Part shown: one piece after another, positions 9,188-18,499 of the stretch
Position numbering within the stretch: position 1 is the first letter of the stretch
How the letters are laid out: each line of letters begins with the position of its first letter
Assembly (NCBI RefSeq): GCF_000430625.1
Contig: NZ_AUMJ01000027.1
Span: 17,097 to 81,096, forward strand
Reading direction: 5' to 3'
DNA length: 64,000 nt
Source: Aneurinibacillus terranovensis DSM 18919
GTDB lineage: Bacteria; Bacillota; Bacilli; Aneurinibacillales; Aneurinibacillaceae
Made by a program: the position numbers and the translations under genes
Notes under the pieces: model-generated
Database searches by the model: none
Told to the model about the DNA's origin: nothing
The model's input: the letters and a program-made list of their open reading frames with translations, nothing else

Positions 9188-10102
9188 ATGGTTATTTTCG
9201 GTTATATACTGATGTGCATGATTTTCGGGACGACTTTTCTGGCCATTAAAGTAGGCATTAATGCCGGTGTGCCGCCATTTTTTGCAGCGGGGATTCGTTT
9301 TCTTCTGGCGGGTCTCGTACTTTTTATTTGGATGCTATGGAAAAGAAGGGCAACCGTAACGCTTCTTTTACGCAAGGAGATGCTGGTTACAGGTGCCGGC
9401 TTAACCTTTGGCACATTTGCAACGCTGTATTGGGCTGAACAGTATGTGGCTTCGGGAATGGCAGCGGTTTTATCGGCAACGGGGCCGATTATGATCCTGC
9501 TGCTTCAGACCGGCATTCTTCGGCAGAAAACATCGGTTAAATCGATGTATGGCTGCTTCATAGGATTTGCAGGTGTACTTTTCCTGCTTTTACCCAGTGT
9601 TTCCGTTCATGTGAGTTTGTTTTGGGTGATGGGATGTATTGGGATTTTGATAGGCGAAATATGCTATTCATCGGGTGCCTTATATTCCAAACGCGTGATT
9701 CCGCGTTTTCCGGATACATCCCCTATTGCCTTGAATGCGGCCCAGATGATGTATGGAGGAGCCATGCTGCTCGTTTTATCGTTTTTTACCGAACATGTGC
9801 ACGTGAATGCAATGCTCACACTGAATGCGGTAAGCTCACTCCTCTATTTAATCATCGTTGGTTCCATGCTGGCACACAGCATATTCTATTGGCTCGTTGC
9901 CAAAACGAATCCTGTATTCCCGGCTACCTGGCTTTATATATCTCCGCTGATTGCACTTGGTTTGGGAGTGTTGTTGTATAACGAAGTGGTTTCATGGGTG
10001 GCATTGATAGGGGTTTTTACGATTCTTATCGGAATCGTACTGGTCAATATTGATGCGTTACGGAGTCTCATTCGCAAACCGGAACAAGCGATGGGTAAAT
10101 AA
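9188..10102 (+). CDS. EamA/DMT-family transporter
   Basis: A 304-residue membrane protein with about ten hydrophobic segments arranged as two EamA repeats, of the drug/metabolite exporter superfamily. It begins MVIFGYILMCMIFGTTFLAIK, with the WGTTF-like motif of the family, and has YWAEQYVASGMAAVLSATGP in the fourth helix region. AAGGAGG lies 6 bases before the ATG. The divergent MocR gene and the shared intergenic repeats suggest it exports an amino acid or amine whose level the MocR protein senses; this is inference. Confidence 0.88.
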   Translation: MVIFGYILMCMIFGTTFLAIKVGINAGVPPFFAAGIRFLLAGLVLFIWMLWKRRATVTLLLRKEMLVTGAGLTFGTFATLYWAEQYVASGMAAVLSATGPIMILLLQTGILRQKTSVKSMYGCFIGFAGVLFLLLPSVSVHVSLFWVMGCIGILIGEICYSSGALYSKRVIPRFPDTSPIALNAAQMMYGGAMLLVLSFFTEHVHVNAMLTLNAVSSLLYLIIVGSMLAHSIFYWLVAKTNPVFPATWLYISPLIALGLGVLLYNEVVSWVALIGVFTILIGIVLVNIDALRSLIRKPEQAMGK

Positions 10103-10223
10103 AGTTGTGCAGATAAAGATGTGCGCCTGATTTCTTTTATGCTTTTCTATGTATGATATAATCATAGTGAATGAATATTCGCATTTGAAAAACAACATAG
10201 AATAAACGGCTCGACTAGAAAAC

Positions 10224-11204
10224 ATGGAAGGTCAGGTGAACAGAGTGGAGAGAAGAAAGCCGGTTGATTTAGGGAACAGAATACAGTTTATTGATGTATG
10301 CGATCTTGGGATGTTTGGAAGAACAGGTTCTTATGTACTGCAGGAAGAGCAATTGACGATTATTGAAACAAGCGCTAGCCCTTCCATTCCGTATTTATTA
10401 AAGGGGTTACATGATTTAGGCATCGATCCGAAAGACATTCAATATATTATTGTCACCCACATTCACTTAGACCATGCAGGCGGTGTCGGCTTGTTGTTAC
10501 AGGATTGTCCAAAAGCAACCGTCGTTGTCCATCCCAAAGGCGCCAGGCATTTGGCACACCCGGAAAGACTAATTGAAGGGGCAAGGGCGGTGTACGGGGA
10601 CAAATTTGACGCCCTTTACGACCCCATTGTACCCGTTCCGGAAGAACGAATCATCGTTAAAGCTGATGGTGAAACGTTAACGATCGGACCGGACTGTACC
10701 TTACAGTTTTATGATACCCCGGGTCACGCCAACCATCATTTTAGTATCTATCATCCGCCCAGCAACGGGATTTTTACCGGTGATACGATAGGCGTATACT
10801 ACGCGGAATTGAAAGCGTTAGGGGTAGACCTGTATCTTGCGTCGACTTCACCGAACCAGTTTAACCCCGACGCGATGAAGAATTCCATGGAACGGATTCG
10901 GGAAATGGGTGTGGATCGCATTTATTTCGGTCATTTTGGTATGTCCACTGATACAGTAGAAGTGTATAGACAAATCGATTACTGGCTTCCCCGGTTTGTG
11001 GAGACGGCGCGACAGGTGGTTCAGGAAGGTAAAGGGGCCGAAGAAATCTCCGCCCGCTTGTTTCAACAAGTGCAGCAGCATTTAAGCGAGCGGCATGTTC
11101 CGGTCGATCATCCCGTTTATAGTATTATTAAATTAGATACAGATGTGTGTGGTATGGGGCTTGCACATTATTTTGCGGCCCTTCAAAAGAAATCAGCTCA
11201 ATAA
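10224..11204 (+). CDS. MBL-fold metallo-hydrolase
   Basis: A 326-residue metallo-beta-lactamase-fold protein. THIHLDHAGG gives the HxHxDH dinuclear metal motif. DTPGHANHH and FTGDTIG provide the third histidine and the bridging aspartate, and YFGHFGM the last ligand. The C-terminal helical extension (~residues 245-326) is like other Bacillales members of this group. The start is uncertain: ATG 10224 has no good ribosome site, and GTG 10236 or GTG 10245 are alternatives. A TATAAT box at 10157-10162 preceded by TGA could be its promoter. The substrate is not identifiable. Confidence 0.85.
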   Translation: MEGQVNRVERRKPVDLGNRIQFIDVCDLGMFGRTGSYVLQEEQLTIIETSASPSIPYLLKGLHDLGIDPKDIQYIIVTHIHLDHAGGVGLLLQDCPKATVVVHPKGARHLAHPERLIEGARAVYGDKFDALYDPIVPVPEERIIVKADGETLTIGPDCTLQFYDTPGHANHHFSIYHPPSNGIFTGDTIGVYYAELKALGVDLYLASTSPNQFNPDAMKNSMERIREMGVDRIYFGHFGMSTDTVEVYRQIDYWLPRFVETARQVVQEGKGAEEISARLFQQVQQHLSERHVPVDHPVYSIIKLDTDVCGMGLAHYFAALQKKSAQ

Positions 11205-11212
11205 AATTTTTT

Positions 11213-11240
11213 AACGCCGTTTGGTTATCCAAACGGCGTT
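11213..11240 (+). terminator. hairpin terminator after the MBL gene
   Basis: Perfect 12-bp inverted repeat AACGCCGTTTGG / CCAAACGGCGTT with a TTAT tetraloop, 8 bases after the hydrolase stop. The flanks are T-rich on the left and TTGC on the right. Confidence 0.75.
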
Positions 11241-11365
11241 TTGCATGCAAACCCGGTGGTTTCCAGGAAAGTGTGAAGATGATGTTTCTTTTTATGGAAC
11301 AAGGGTATGGTAATAGGAGTGGATGAAAATGCAAAAATAGGCAATACAACGAGGTGAGGATAAAC

Positions 11366-14347
11366 ATGACCAATGATGCTTTCTCCTTTCGTATCAATAA
11401 CAAGGAATGCAAAGCGGTTCCAGGGCAGAGCCTTCTTGATGTCGCCAAAGCACACGATTGTTACATACCGGATATTTGTTACCATCCTCAGTTGGGCGCC
11501 ATTCAAACTTGTGATACGTGCCTTGTGGAAGTAGACGGCCAACTGGTACGGTCTTGCGCCACACAGGTATTACCTGGAATGAACGTTACGACTGATTCAG
11601 ATGAAGTAAAAGAAGCACAGTTAGAGGCGATGTCCCGTATTCTGCAAAACCATGAATTGTATTGTACCGTTTGTGACAATAACAATGGAAACTGTAAAGT
11701 GCACAATACTGCCGAACACCTGCAGTTAGCGCACCAAAAGTATGAATTTGAAGCGAAACCTTACCCTCCTGACACCACGCATCCGTTTTATCGTTACGAA
11801 CCTGACCAATGCATCCTTTGCGGCCGGTGTGTGGAGGCGTGCCAGGATTTACAGGTAAATGAAACGTTAACGATCGATTGGAACCGTGAGCGCCCCCGCG
11901 TTATTTGGGATAACGATGTTCCGATCGATCAATCGTCCTGCGTCTCCTGCGGCCACTGTGTAACGGCATGTCCGTGTAATGCTTTAATGGAAAAATCGAT
12001 GTTGGGCGAAGCCGGCTACCTTACGGGGATCGTAGCGGATGTCCTTGAGCCGATGATTGATTTAACAAAAGAAGTGGAGCCGGGGTACAGAGAAATCTTT
12101 ATGATTTCAGAGATGGAATCCGCCATGCGTAAGTCACGAATACAGCGCACAAAAACAGTCTGCACCTATTGCGGGGTAGGATGCAGTTTTGAGATTTGGA
12201 CCAAAGATCGCCAAATCCTCAAGGTGGAGCCGCAAATCGAAGGGCCAGTCAATGGTATTTCCACCTGTGTAAAAGGAAAATGGGGGTGGGACTTTGTTAA
12301 CAGTGAGGAACGTTTAACAAAACCTTTAATCCGTAAAGGAGACACTTTTGTCGAATCCACCTGGGATGAGGCCCTTGATTTGATTGCTGAAAAGATGTCT
12401 TACATTAAGAAAGAATACGGGCCGCACTCCATCGGTTATATCGCCTCTTCCAAGTGCAGCAATGAAGAAAATTACATTTTTCAAAAGTTTGCCCGGGCTG
12501 TTATGCACAGTAATAACGTAGACAATTGCTCGCGATACTGCCAGTCCCCGGCTACCGCAGGACTTCTGCGCACAGTTGGAATTGGCGGCGATTCGGGAAC
12601 CATTGAGGATATTATAGAGTCTGAGCTGGTCATGGTTGTCGGCGCCAATCCGGCGGAATCGCATCCTGTCTTAGCTACACGTATTAAGCGTTCCCATAAA
12701 CTGTTTGGACAGAAGCTAATTGTCGCAGATTTACGAAAAAATGAATTGGCTGAGCGGGCTGATTTGTATCTTCACCCGAATCACAGTACCGATCTGATCT
12801 GGTTATCGGCTGTAACGAAATACATTATTGATCAGGGATGGGAAGACAGGGACTTTTTAAAGAACAGAGTCAACGGTTTTGAAGAATATGTATCCACCTT
12901 GGACAAGTACACACTGGAGTATGCGGAAGAAACAACGGGCCTAACAAAAGACGAAATCATAAAGACAGCTACCATGATCCACGAATCAAAATCCGTTTGT
13001 ATTTTGTGGGCGATGGGGGTTACCCAGCATATGGGAGCAACCGATACGAGTACAGCAATATCCAATTTATTGTTGGTAACCGGTAATTATGGCCGACCGG
13101 GTACGGGAGCATACCCGCTGCGCGGACATAATAATGTCCAGGGTGCCTGTGATTTCGGTACCATGCCGGCCTGGTTCCCGGGATATGAACCGGTACAGGA
13201 TGAGAAAGTGCGGGCTCGCTATGAGGGGGCATGGGGCGTAAAACTGCCGGAAGAACCGGGCTATAATAACCACCAGATGGTTGAAGGCATTCACAAAGGA
13301 GAACTTAAAGCGTTATATCTATTTGGTGAAGACATGGCGCTTGTCGATGCCAACTCTAACCATGTTGATGCGGCTTTTGACAAACTGGAATTCTTCGTCG
13401 TGCAGGATATGTTCTTTTCGAAAACTGCCCAGTTTGCGGATGTTGTTTTACCGGCGGCGCCCAGCCTTGAAAAAGACGGAACGTTTACCAATACCGAGAG
13501 ACGTATTCAGCGTTTTTATAAAGTGTTTAAACCGCTGGGAGAATCAAAACCTGACTGGGAAATTATTCAGGCGGTTGCCAATCGCATGGGGGCGAATTGG
13601 AACTATACGCATCCATGCGAAATTATGGCAGAGGCGGCAAGTCTTGCGCCTGTGTTTGCGGGTGTTAGCTATGAGCGGCTGGAGGGCTGGAACAGTCTGG
13701 TATGGCCGGTAGCACCGGAAGGTAAGGATACGCCTCTGTTATACACGGATAAGTTCGCCTTCCCAGATGGAAAAGCAAAGCTGTTCCCCGTTGACTGGAC
13801 ACCGCCATTCCAGCCGGGAAAAGAATACGATTTACATTTAAACAACGGACGATTGCTTGAGCATTTCCACGAAGGAAACATGACGTATAAGTCAGAAGGT
13901 CTCCGTCACAAAGTACCTTCCGTCTGGCTCGAAGTATCTCCGGAACTTGCAAAAGATCGCAGGATAAAAGACGGTGCACTTGTACGGCTAACCTCCCCGT
14001 ACGGAAAAGTTGAAGTGCGCGCCCTTATTACGGACCGTGTGAAGGGGAATGAATTGTATTTGCCGATGAACACGAGAAAAGATAACGAAGCCGTCAACCG
14101 ACTGACCAGCAGCTATCATGATATTGTAACCCATACGCCGAATTATAAGGAAATGGGCGTCCATCTCGAAATACTTGAACCGACGGGAGAAATTCCGCTG
14201 CCAAGGGTGAACTACCGCTTTGGCAATCGCGTCCCTCAGGTTGGGGTAAAAGTGGAAGAAAAATGGAATCGGCTGGGCTACGTGCCTGTTGTGGATACGG
14301 TGAAAAAAGAGGAGGGTACTTATGGCCAGGGCAATTACCAGGATTGA
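11366..14347 (+). CDS. formate dehydrogenase-like molybdopterin oxidoreductase, alpha subunit
   Basis: A 993-residue iron-sulfur molybdoenzyme. Order: a 2Fe-2S domain in the first ~80 residues (cysteines in CYIPDICYHP, CDTCLVEVDG), a His-Cys cluster segment, two 4Fe-4S ferredoxin motifs (CILCGRCVEAC, CVSCGHCVTACPC), then CTYCGVGC near residue 266 opening the bis-MGD catalytic domain. Cys392 in NCSRYCQSPA takes the place of selenocysteine, and a Gln follows where E. coli FdhH has His141. The start is ATG 11366 behind GAGGTGAGG. The gene overlaps the DUF1641 gene by 26 bp, the arrangement of B. subtilis yjgC-yjgD. The molybdate transporter 15 kb away could supply its metal. Confidence 0.9.
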   Translation: MTNDAFSFRINNKECKAVPGQSLLDVAKAHDCYIPDICYHPQLGAIQTCDTCLVEVDGQLVRSCATQVLPGMNVTTDSDEVKEAQLEAMSRILQNHELYCTVCDNNNGNCKVHNTAEHLQLAHQKYEFEAKPYPPDTTHPFYRYEPDQCILCGRCVEACQDLQVNETLTIDWNRERPRVIWDNDVPIDQSSCVSCGHCVTACPCNALMEKSMLGEAGYLTGIVADVLEPMIDLTKEVEPGYREIFMISEMESAMRKSRIQRTKTVCTYCGVGCSFEIWTKDRQILKVEPQIEGPVNGISTCVKGKWGWDFVNSEERLTKPLIRKGDTFVESTWDEALDLIAEKMSYIKKEYGPHSIGYIASSKCSNEENYIFQKFARAVMHSNNVDNCSRYCQSPATAGLLRTVGIGGDSGTIEDIIESELVMVVGANPAESHPVLATRIKRSHKLFGQKLIVADLRKNELAERADLYLHPNHSTDLIWLSAVTKYIIDQGWEDRDFLKNRVNGFEEYVSTLDKYTLEYAEETTGLTKDEIIKTATMIHESKSVCILWAMGVTQHMGATDTSTAISNLLLVTGNYGRPGTGAYPLRGHNNVQGACDFGTMPAWFPGYEPVQDEKVRARYEGAWGVKLPEEPGYNNHQMVEGIHKGELKALYLFGEDMALVDANSNHVDAAFDKLEFFVVQDMFFSKTAQFADVVLPAAPSLEKDGTFTNTERRIQRFYKVFKPLGESKPDWEIIQAVANRMGANWNYTHPCEIMAEAASLAPVFAGVSYERLEGWNSLVWPVAPEGKDTPLLYTDKFAFPDGKAKLFPVDWTPPFQPGKEYDLHLNNGRLLEHFHEGNMTYKSEGLRHKVPSVWLEVSPELAKDRRIKDGALVRLTSPYGKVEVRALITDRVKGNELYLPMNTRKDNEAVNRLTSSYHDIVTHTPNYKEMGVHLEILEPTGEIPLPRVNYRFGNRVPQVGVKVEEKWNRLGYVPVVDTVKKEEGTYGQGNYQD

Positions 14348-14840
14348 AAAACAAATCCCAACCGAGACGCAGCAGCAGGTAGAATCCATGGAGGAAATCC
14401 TGAAAGTTTTAAGCGATAACCGAAAGTCTCTGGTGGCTTTTATCGAAATCATAAAAGAGGCCCATGAATCGGGAATTTTCGATATCATACAGGGCATCCT
14501 TAAGAACAAGCATGAGGTAGCAAAAGTAGGCTTGGAGTTTGTACGTGTAGCTGGCATCCCTTCTATGATGAAAAACGCGGTGATTGCGATGCAGTTTTTA
14601 AGCAAACTGGACCCGATTAAAGTCCATATGCTGCTTAACGGGCTCAATCAAGGTTTGGAGAAGGCGTCCGTGCCAAACGACAACTATACAGGTGTATGGG
14701 GAATGGTCAAGGCCCTTCGGGAACCTGAAATCAACTCATCCATTAACGTTTTACTTAATTTTTTGCGGGGAATGGGTATAGAGTTTGGTAAGAATAAAGA
14801 ACAGGTTAAACAGGAAATACACGAAACACAAAGCACATGA
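14322..14840 (+). CDS. DUF1641 protein, partner of the FdhA-like enzyme
   Basis: A 172-residue YjgD-like protein, mostly helical and without signal peptide or obvious membrane span. It begins inside the 3' end of the molybdoenzyme gene (overlap 14322-14347), with GAGGAGGGTACTT before the ATG, so translation is probably coupled. DUF1641 proteins are nearly always paired with this class of formate dehydrogenase-like subunit and may be an accessory or electron-transfer partner. The exact role is not established. Confidence 0.85.
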   Translation: MARAITRIEKQIPTETQQQVESMEEILKVLSDNRKSLVAFIEIIKEAHESGIFDIIQGILKNKHEVAKVGLEFVRVAGIPSMMKNAVIAMQFLSKLDPIKVHMLLNGLNQGLEKASVPNDNYTGVWGMVKALREPEINSSINVLLNFLRGMGIEFGKNKEQVKQEIHETQST

Positions 14841-15052
14841 TGGAGGGACCCCCGTAGTATCTGGATGAATTTGTGGATGAAGGGCATATTATTCGGCTGC
14901 AGCGTGAAGATTGCGTTCCAAGAGTAAGATATCGTTTACCGGAATAGCTAAAAATGAATGGACAAGGACTATCGATTACTTCCGACAGTCCTCGTGTTAG
15001 CGTATAATAACCTTAGTCGAACGTATACGCTGAAAAAGGAGAGAATCAACTG
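14841..15052 (+). other. gap with a possible gene remnant and a small inverted repeat
   Basis: From ~14857 a stop-to-stop frame of about 30 codons ends at 14947 (…VPRVRYRLPE). It faintly recalls the FdhA C-terminus (…LPRVNYRFG) but is too short to assign. An 8-bp inverted repeat AGCGTATA (14999-15006) / TATACGCT (15024-15031) lies just upstream of the OsmC gene and could be an operator. Confidence 0.3.
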
Positions 15053-15436
15053 ATGGAATTTTATATGGAAGAAAATGGATTTGCAACAAACTTCTCATAT
15101 GGTGAACTGCATATTTCAGGGGATGAAAATTACGGATTTCGTCCCTATCAATTATTGGTTTCTTCTGTCGCTGTATGCAGTGGTGGTGTATTAAGAAAAG
15201 TGTTAGAAAAGATGCGCATCTCTTATGAGGACATCAAAGTAGCCGTAAATGTACAAAGAAATGAAAAGGAAGCCAATCGCATTGAAAAAATCGATATGCA
15301 TTTTATAATTAGAGGGAAAAACCTTCAAGAGGGAAAAATAGCAAAAGCCCTTGAGGTCACCCGGAAAAATTGCGCCATGGTGCAATCCGTTAAAGATAGT
15401 ATTCAAATTACGGAGTCTTTTGAATTAACTCAATAA
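15053..15436 (+). CDS. OsmC-family protein
   Basis: A 127-residue OsmC/YhfA-like protein. YRPYQLLVSSVAVCSG-like sequence (FRPYQLLVSSVAVCSGGVL) contains the first conserved cysteine, and TRKNCAMVQSVK the second. In the family these two cysteines reduce organic peroxides using thiols. AAAGGAGAG lies upstream of the ATG. The protein is a little short for a peroxidase of the Ohr class and fits the smaller OsmC-like group. It is monocistronic, placed between the Fdh-like operon and the SAM-riboswitch unit. Confidence 0.82.
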   Translation: MEFYMEENGFATNFSYGELHISGDENYGFRPYQLLVSSVAVCSGGVLRKVLEKMRISYEDIKVAVNVQRNEKEANRIEKIDMHFIIRGKNLQEGKIAKALEVTRKNCAMVQSVKDSIQITESFELTQ

Positions 15437-15480
15437 AACAGGGGGTTCAGGTCAAAAAACCTACGAGTGTAAAAAGTAAG

Positions 15481-15509
15481 TTGACAAATAGGAATTAACG
15501 GTTTAGAAT
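15481..15509 (+). promoter_or_regulatory. sigma-A type promoter of the S-box transcript
   Basis: TTGACA (15481-15486), a 17-base spacer, then TAGAAT (15504-15509), about 28 bases before the first base of the SAM aptamer. Confidence 0.8.
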
Positions 15510-15536
15510 GAAAAATAATTTTATAGCGAATTCATT

Positions 15537-15633
15537 CTTATCAAGAGAGATTGAGGGTTCTGGCCCAATGACATCTCAGCAACCTGTATCTACAAGGTGC
15601 TACTTCCAGCAGAAAAATTTTCTGGCAGATAAG
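15537..15633 (+). promoter_or_regulatory. SAM riboswitch (S-box, SAM-I)
   Basis: Closed by P1 CTTATC (15537-15542) / GATAAG (15628-15633). Inside are the S-box landmarks in order: AGAGAGATTGAGGG, TGGCCC, ATGACATCTCAGCAACC, AAGGTGCTACTTCCAGCA and TGGCAGATAAG. A terminator hairpin follows. It should switch off the downstream symporter when S-adenosylmethionine is abundant. Confidence 0.96.
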
Positions 15634-15654
15634 AAGATGGAAATTGTTTAATTT

Positions 15655-15687
15655 AAATCCTCTTCTGTCCAGAAGGGGATTTTTTAA
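15655..15687 (+). terminator. S-box expression-platform terminator
   Basis: AAATCCTCTTCT (15655-15666) pairs with AGAAGGGGATTT (15671-15682) around GTCC, followed by T-rich sequence. This is the usual SAM-responsive intrinsic terminator, 90 bases before the symporter start. Confidence 0.9.
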
Positions 15688-15778
15688 TTCTATGGTAAGA
15701 ATCGAAGAAAGGAATTTGAGTACCGAGAAATCCAAGTAAATAAATCAAGAAAGTACAAATAAAAAGGAGTGTTCCACT

Positions 15779-17410
15779 GTGACATCGGTAGGTTATTGGT
15801 TTGTTGGGTTTGCGCTTGCGTATACGATTTTGCTAATTTCCATTGGCAGAATCGCGAGAAAAAGGGCAGGCAGTGGAAACGGATATTTCGTTGGAGGAAG
15901 AAATTTTAGCGCATTTTTTGTTGCCATATGCATTACAGGATTGTTTTCCGGTTCTTCTTTTATTTCGATTATTGAATTGTCTTATCTAAAGGGGGTATCG
16001 GCTATATGGTATGGGGTGGCGGAAACGCTGCAAGTGCTGTTAATTGCCACATTATTGCTTGCTTCGTTTAGAAAAAAACTTCTGATTACAATTTCGGGAT
16101 TAATTGGCGATCATTTCGGAAGAAGATCCCGGGCGCTTGCCGGGGCGATTACAGGTTTTTCCTTTCCAATGTGGTCAGTAGCAACCGCACTGGCATTTGC
16201 TTCGGCTCTTCACGTATTTACCGGTGTTTCCCTGCTTACCGCTGTTGCTATTACAGCTATTCTTCTTTTTGCTTATTTGCAGTTTGGAGGAATGTGGGCA
16301 ATTGGGTACACACAGTTATTAAACACGATTGTTTTTTATATTATGCTGATCGTTGGATTTGCGGCTGTGTTTATTCATCCCGGATTGGAAGGTTTGAAGC
16401 AGTTTGCCTTAGCTAAACCTCAGATGTATTCTTTTTCAAATGTGGGGATTCAAACGATTGTCGCGTGGTTTGGCACTTTCATTGTAAATGTGATTTTAGC
16501 ACAAGCAGCCTTTCAGATGGCCTTGTCCTGCCGCACACCGGAAGAAGGAAAAAAAGGTCTTCTATGGGCAGCTGTTCTTGGTGTTCCTCTTATTATAGGG
16601 GCTGTTGTATTTGGTCTGGCTGCTGCCAGTGTTATTCATGGAGAAACCCGCGGTTTGGTTGCGATTCCTCATTATTTAATGCAGGTGCTTCCCGCACCGT
16701 TTGTTGCGCTGTTTTTCCTTGGATTCTGGGCCTGTGCATTAAGTTGGGGGGCTCCGTGCCAATTTTCGGGTGCAACAAGCCTTGGGAAGGATGTAGGCGA
16801 AGCGGTTGTTCCCGGACAGAGCGAGAAAACCTATATCCGTTATACCAAATGGTCGCTGGCTCTGCTCACAGTATTAATGGTGATTTTTGCCTCTCTGCGT
16901 GCTGAGCAGTCGGCATGGTGGAATATTCTTGCTTGGGTGGCTCGAAACTCAGCTACCTTCGCGCCGGTCGTAGCGGCCCTTTTTTGGCCGCTGGCTACCT
17001 CGCGTGCTGTACTTTCATCGATGGCCGTTGGAACATTCACAGGTCTGCTTTGGTATCATCTTGGAGGGTGGCAGATTAATCAATTTTTCCTGCAGGTCCA
17101 TCCGGTTTGGCCGGGAATGATAGCCAACATCGTGACGCTAACTATCGTTGCATTGGTTGAAAATGCAAGCCGTATTACATGGAATGAAAGAGCAGCCTAC
17201 GCTCGTTTAGGAGCTTTATGTACCGGGGTAAGCCTAGGAACAGCCGTAATTACAGTGTTAAATTTCACTTGGCTTTATCAAAAAGGTCTTTTTGGTCTCT
17301 GTCTTTTTGTTGCTGTTATATGTCTCTTTGCTGCCACCATGATATTTACCACCTACAAAGATCAAGCACACCAGATTATGGATGAGAACAAGGTTAAGGT
17401 TGCTAACTGA
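15779..17410 (+). CDS. sodium:solute symporter (SSS family) under SAM control
   Basis: A 543-residue polytopic membrane protein with about 13 hydrophobic segments and the SSS-type start (GFALAYTILLISIGRIARKR; GNGYFVGGRNF; LFSGSSFISIIELSYLKG). The start is GTG 15779 behind AAAAAGGAG. The SSS family couples sodium influx to uptake of sugars, amino acids or vitamins. The SAM riboswitch in its leader means expression when methionine/SAM is scarce, so methionine, a methionine precursor or another sulfur/methyl compound is the likely cargo (inferred). It is the only gene in the unit, with a terminator at each end. Confidence 0.9.
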   Translation: MTSVGYWFVGFALAYTILLISIGRIARKRAGSGNGYFVGGRNFSAFFVAICITGLFSGSSFISIIELSYLKGVSAIWYGVAETLQVLLIATLLLASFRKKLLITISGLIGDHFGRRSRALAGAITGFSFPMWSVATALAFASALHVFTGVSLLTAVAITAILLFAYLQFGGMWAIGYTQLLNTIVFYIMLIVGFAAVFIHPGLEGLKQFALAKPQMYSFSNVGIQTIVAWFGTFIVNVILAQAAFQMALSCRTPEEGKKGLLWAAVLGVPLIIGAVVFGLAAASVIHGETRGLVAIPHYLMQVLPAPFVALFFLGFWACALSWGAPCQFSGATSLGKDVGEAVVPGQSEKTYIRYTKWSLALLTVLMVIFASLRAEQSAWWNILAWVARNSATFAPVVAALFWPLATSRAVLSSMAVGTFTGLLWYHLGGWQINQFFLQVHPVWPGMIANIVTLTIVALVENASRITWNERAAYARLGALCTGVSLGTAVITVLNFTWLYQKGLFGLCLFVAVICLFAATMIFTTYKDQAHQIMDENKVKVAN

Positions 17411-17429
17411 ATAATACAGATAGCAAGAA

Positions 17430-17470
17430 AAAACAAAACCCACTAGCTTAGGCTGGCGGGTTTTGTTTTG
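17430..17470. terminator. bidirectional terminator
   Basis: AAAACAAAACCCACTAGC and GCTGGCGGGTTTTGTTTT form an imperfect stem between the convergent symporter and pdaA genes, with A and T runs that would serve either direction. Confidence 0.75.
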
Positions 17471-17483
17471 ACTTAACTTTTTC

Positions 17484-18272
17484 TCAAGGTCTTTTCGTCT
17501 TCATTTGGTTCAGACTTTTAAACTCATACCCTTGTTTTCTGACGTCGTCGATGATTTTTTTCAGTGCTTCTGCATTATCACCGGAAACGGAATGGAGCAA
17601 GATGACCGCGCCCGGGTGCAGTTGGCCCATGAAGCTATCGTATGCGTATTTCCAGCCTTTTTGTTTCTTCGTATCCCAGTCTTTATAGGCAATGGACCAG
17701 AAAACATTGGTGTACCCCAGTTGTTTGCTTACTGCAAGCATTCGCTCGCTAAAGATCCCTCTCGGCGGACGCATAAAAGGCATTTCCTTTTGTCCGGTTA
17801 CCCGGACTACCTCTTCCTTCACTTTGTTCAGCTCTTCTTTCATTCTGCTATCCGAAATTCTTGCCATATCCGGATGACCCCAGGAATGATTTTCAATGAG
17901 GTGGCCTTCTTTTACCATCCGTTTCAGCAGTTCAGGCTGATCTTTGACATAATGTCCGGTGACAAAAAAAGCTGCCGGAACTTTTTTCTCTTTCAGCGTA
18001 TCTAAAATTTGTACCGTATAGCCATTCTCATATCCGTTATCAAAAGTAAGGTAGAGCTCTTTTTTTGTCGTATCCCCGAGGAAGACCGCCCCATGCTTGA
18101 CCAGAATGTCTTTAAATCCCTCCTGATCAATGGAGGGAAGCTGACCGTTTTTACTCTTTTTAAACCCAAAGTGATAAGCAGTATCGCGATATGCTTCCAC
18201 AGAGTAAAACGGCAGCAGGGAAACAGACAAAATAAATAAAACAAAAGTTATGATACAGGTTAAACGCTTCAT
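17484..18272 (-). CDS. pdaA: delta-lactam-biosynthetic polysaccharide deacetylase
   Basis: A 262-residue exported NodB-domain protein of the PdaA type, which de-N-acetylates muramic acid so that muramic-delta-lactam can form in spore cortex. An N-terminal signal peptide (KRLTCIITFVLFILSVSLL) is followed by AYHFGFKKSKNG. The catalytic motifs are TFDNGYENG (the base aspartate followed by Asn, as in PdaA), ENHSWGHPD (zinc histidines) and MRPPRGIFS. The VILLHSVSGDNAEAL motif carries the late histidine. Its presence points to an endospore former. It is monocistronic. Confidence 0.93.
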   Translation of the reverse strand: MKRLTCIITFVLFILSVSLLPFYSVEAYRDTAYHFGFKKSKNGQLPSIDQEGFKDILVKHGAVFLGDTTKKELYLTFDNGYENGYTVQILDTLKEKKVPAAFFVTGHYVKDQPELLKRMVKEGHLIENHSWGHPDMARISDSRMKEELNKVKEEVVRVTGQKEMPFMRPPRGIFSERMLAVSKQLGYTNVFWSIAYKDWDTKKQKGWKYAYDSFMGQLHPGAVILLHSVSGDNAEALKKIIDDVRKQGYEFKSLNQMKTKRP

Positions 18273-18499
18273 TACATTAGTTCACTCCTTGGTACTCGCA
18301 GCTTTTTGTATGAATTAACACATATTTTCCCCTACAAGATTGGGGTTGTATGTGCTTTTTTGAATTAGAAAAATACGGATGGGTACCAAATATATTCAAG
18401 GATTTTTGCGGTAAGCAGCAGCGCAGTGTGATATTAACCCATACTCTGCCGAAAACATACGATAGAAATAGGCAGATACGGGTAAGGGAGGAGTTTAAC

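Noticed and set aside
12539..12541. Selenocysteine codon in the FdhA-like gene
   Set aside because: The codon is TGC (Cys), not TGA, and the frame is continuous.
18350..18499. 50-codon N-terminal extension of the class V aminotransferase
   Set aside because: No ribosome site at 18350, no family similarity, and a strong AGGGAGGAG lies before TTG 18500.
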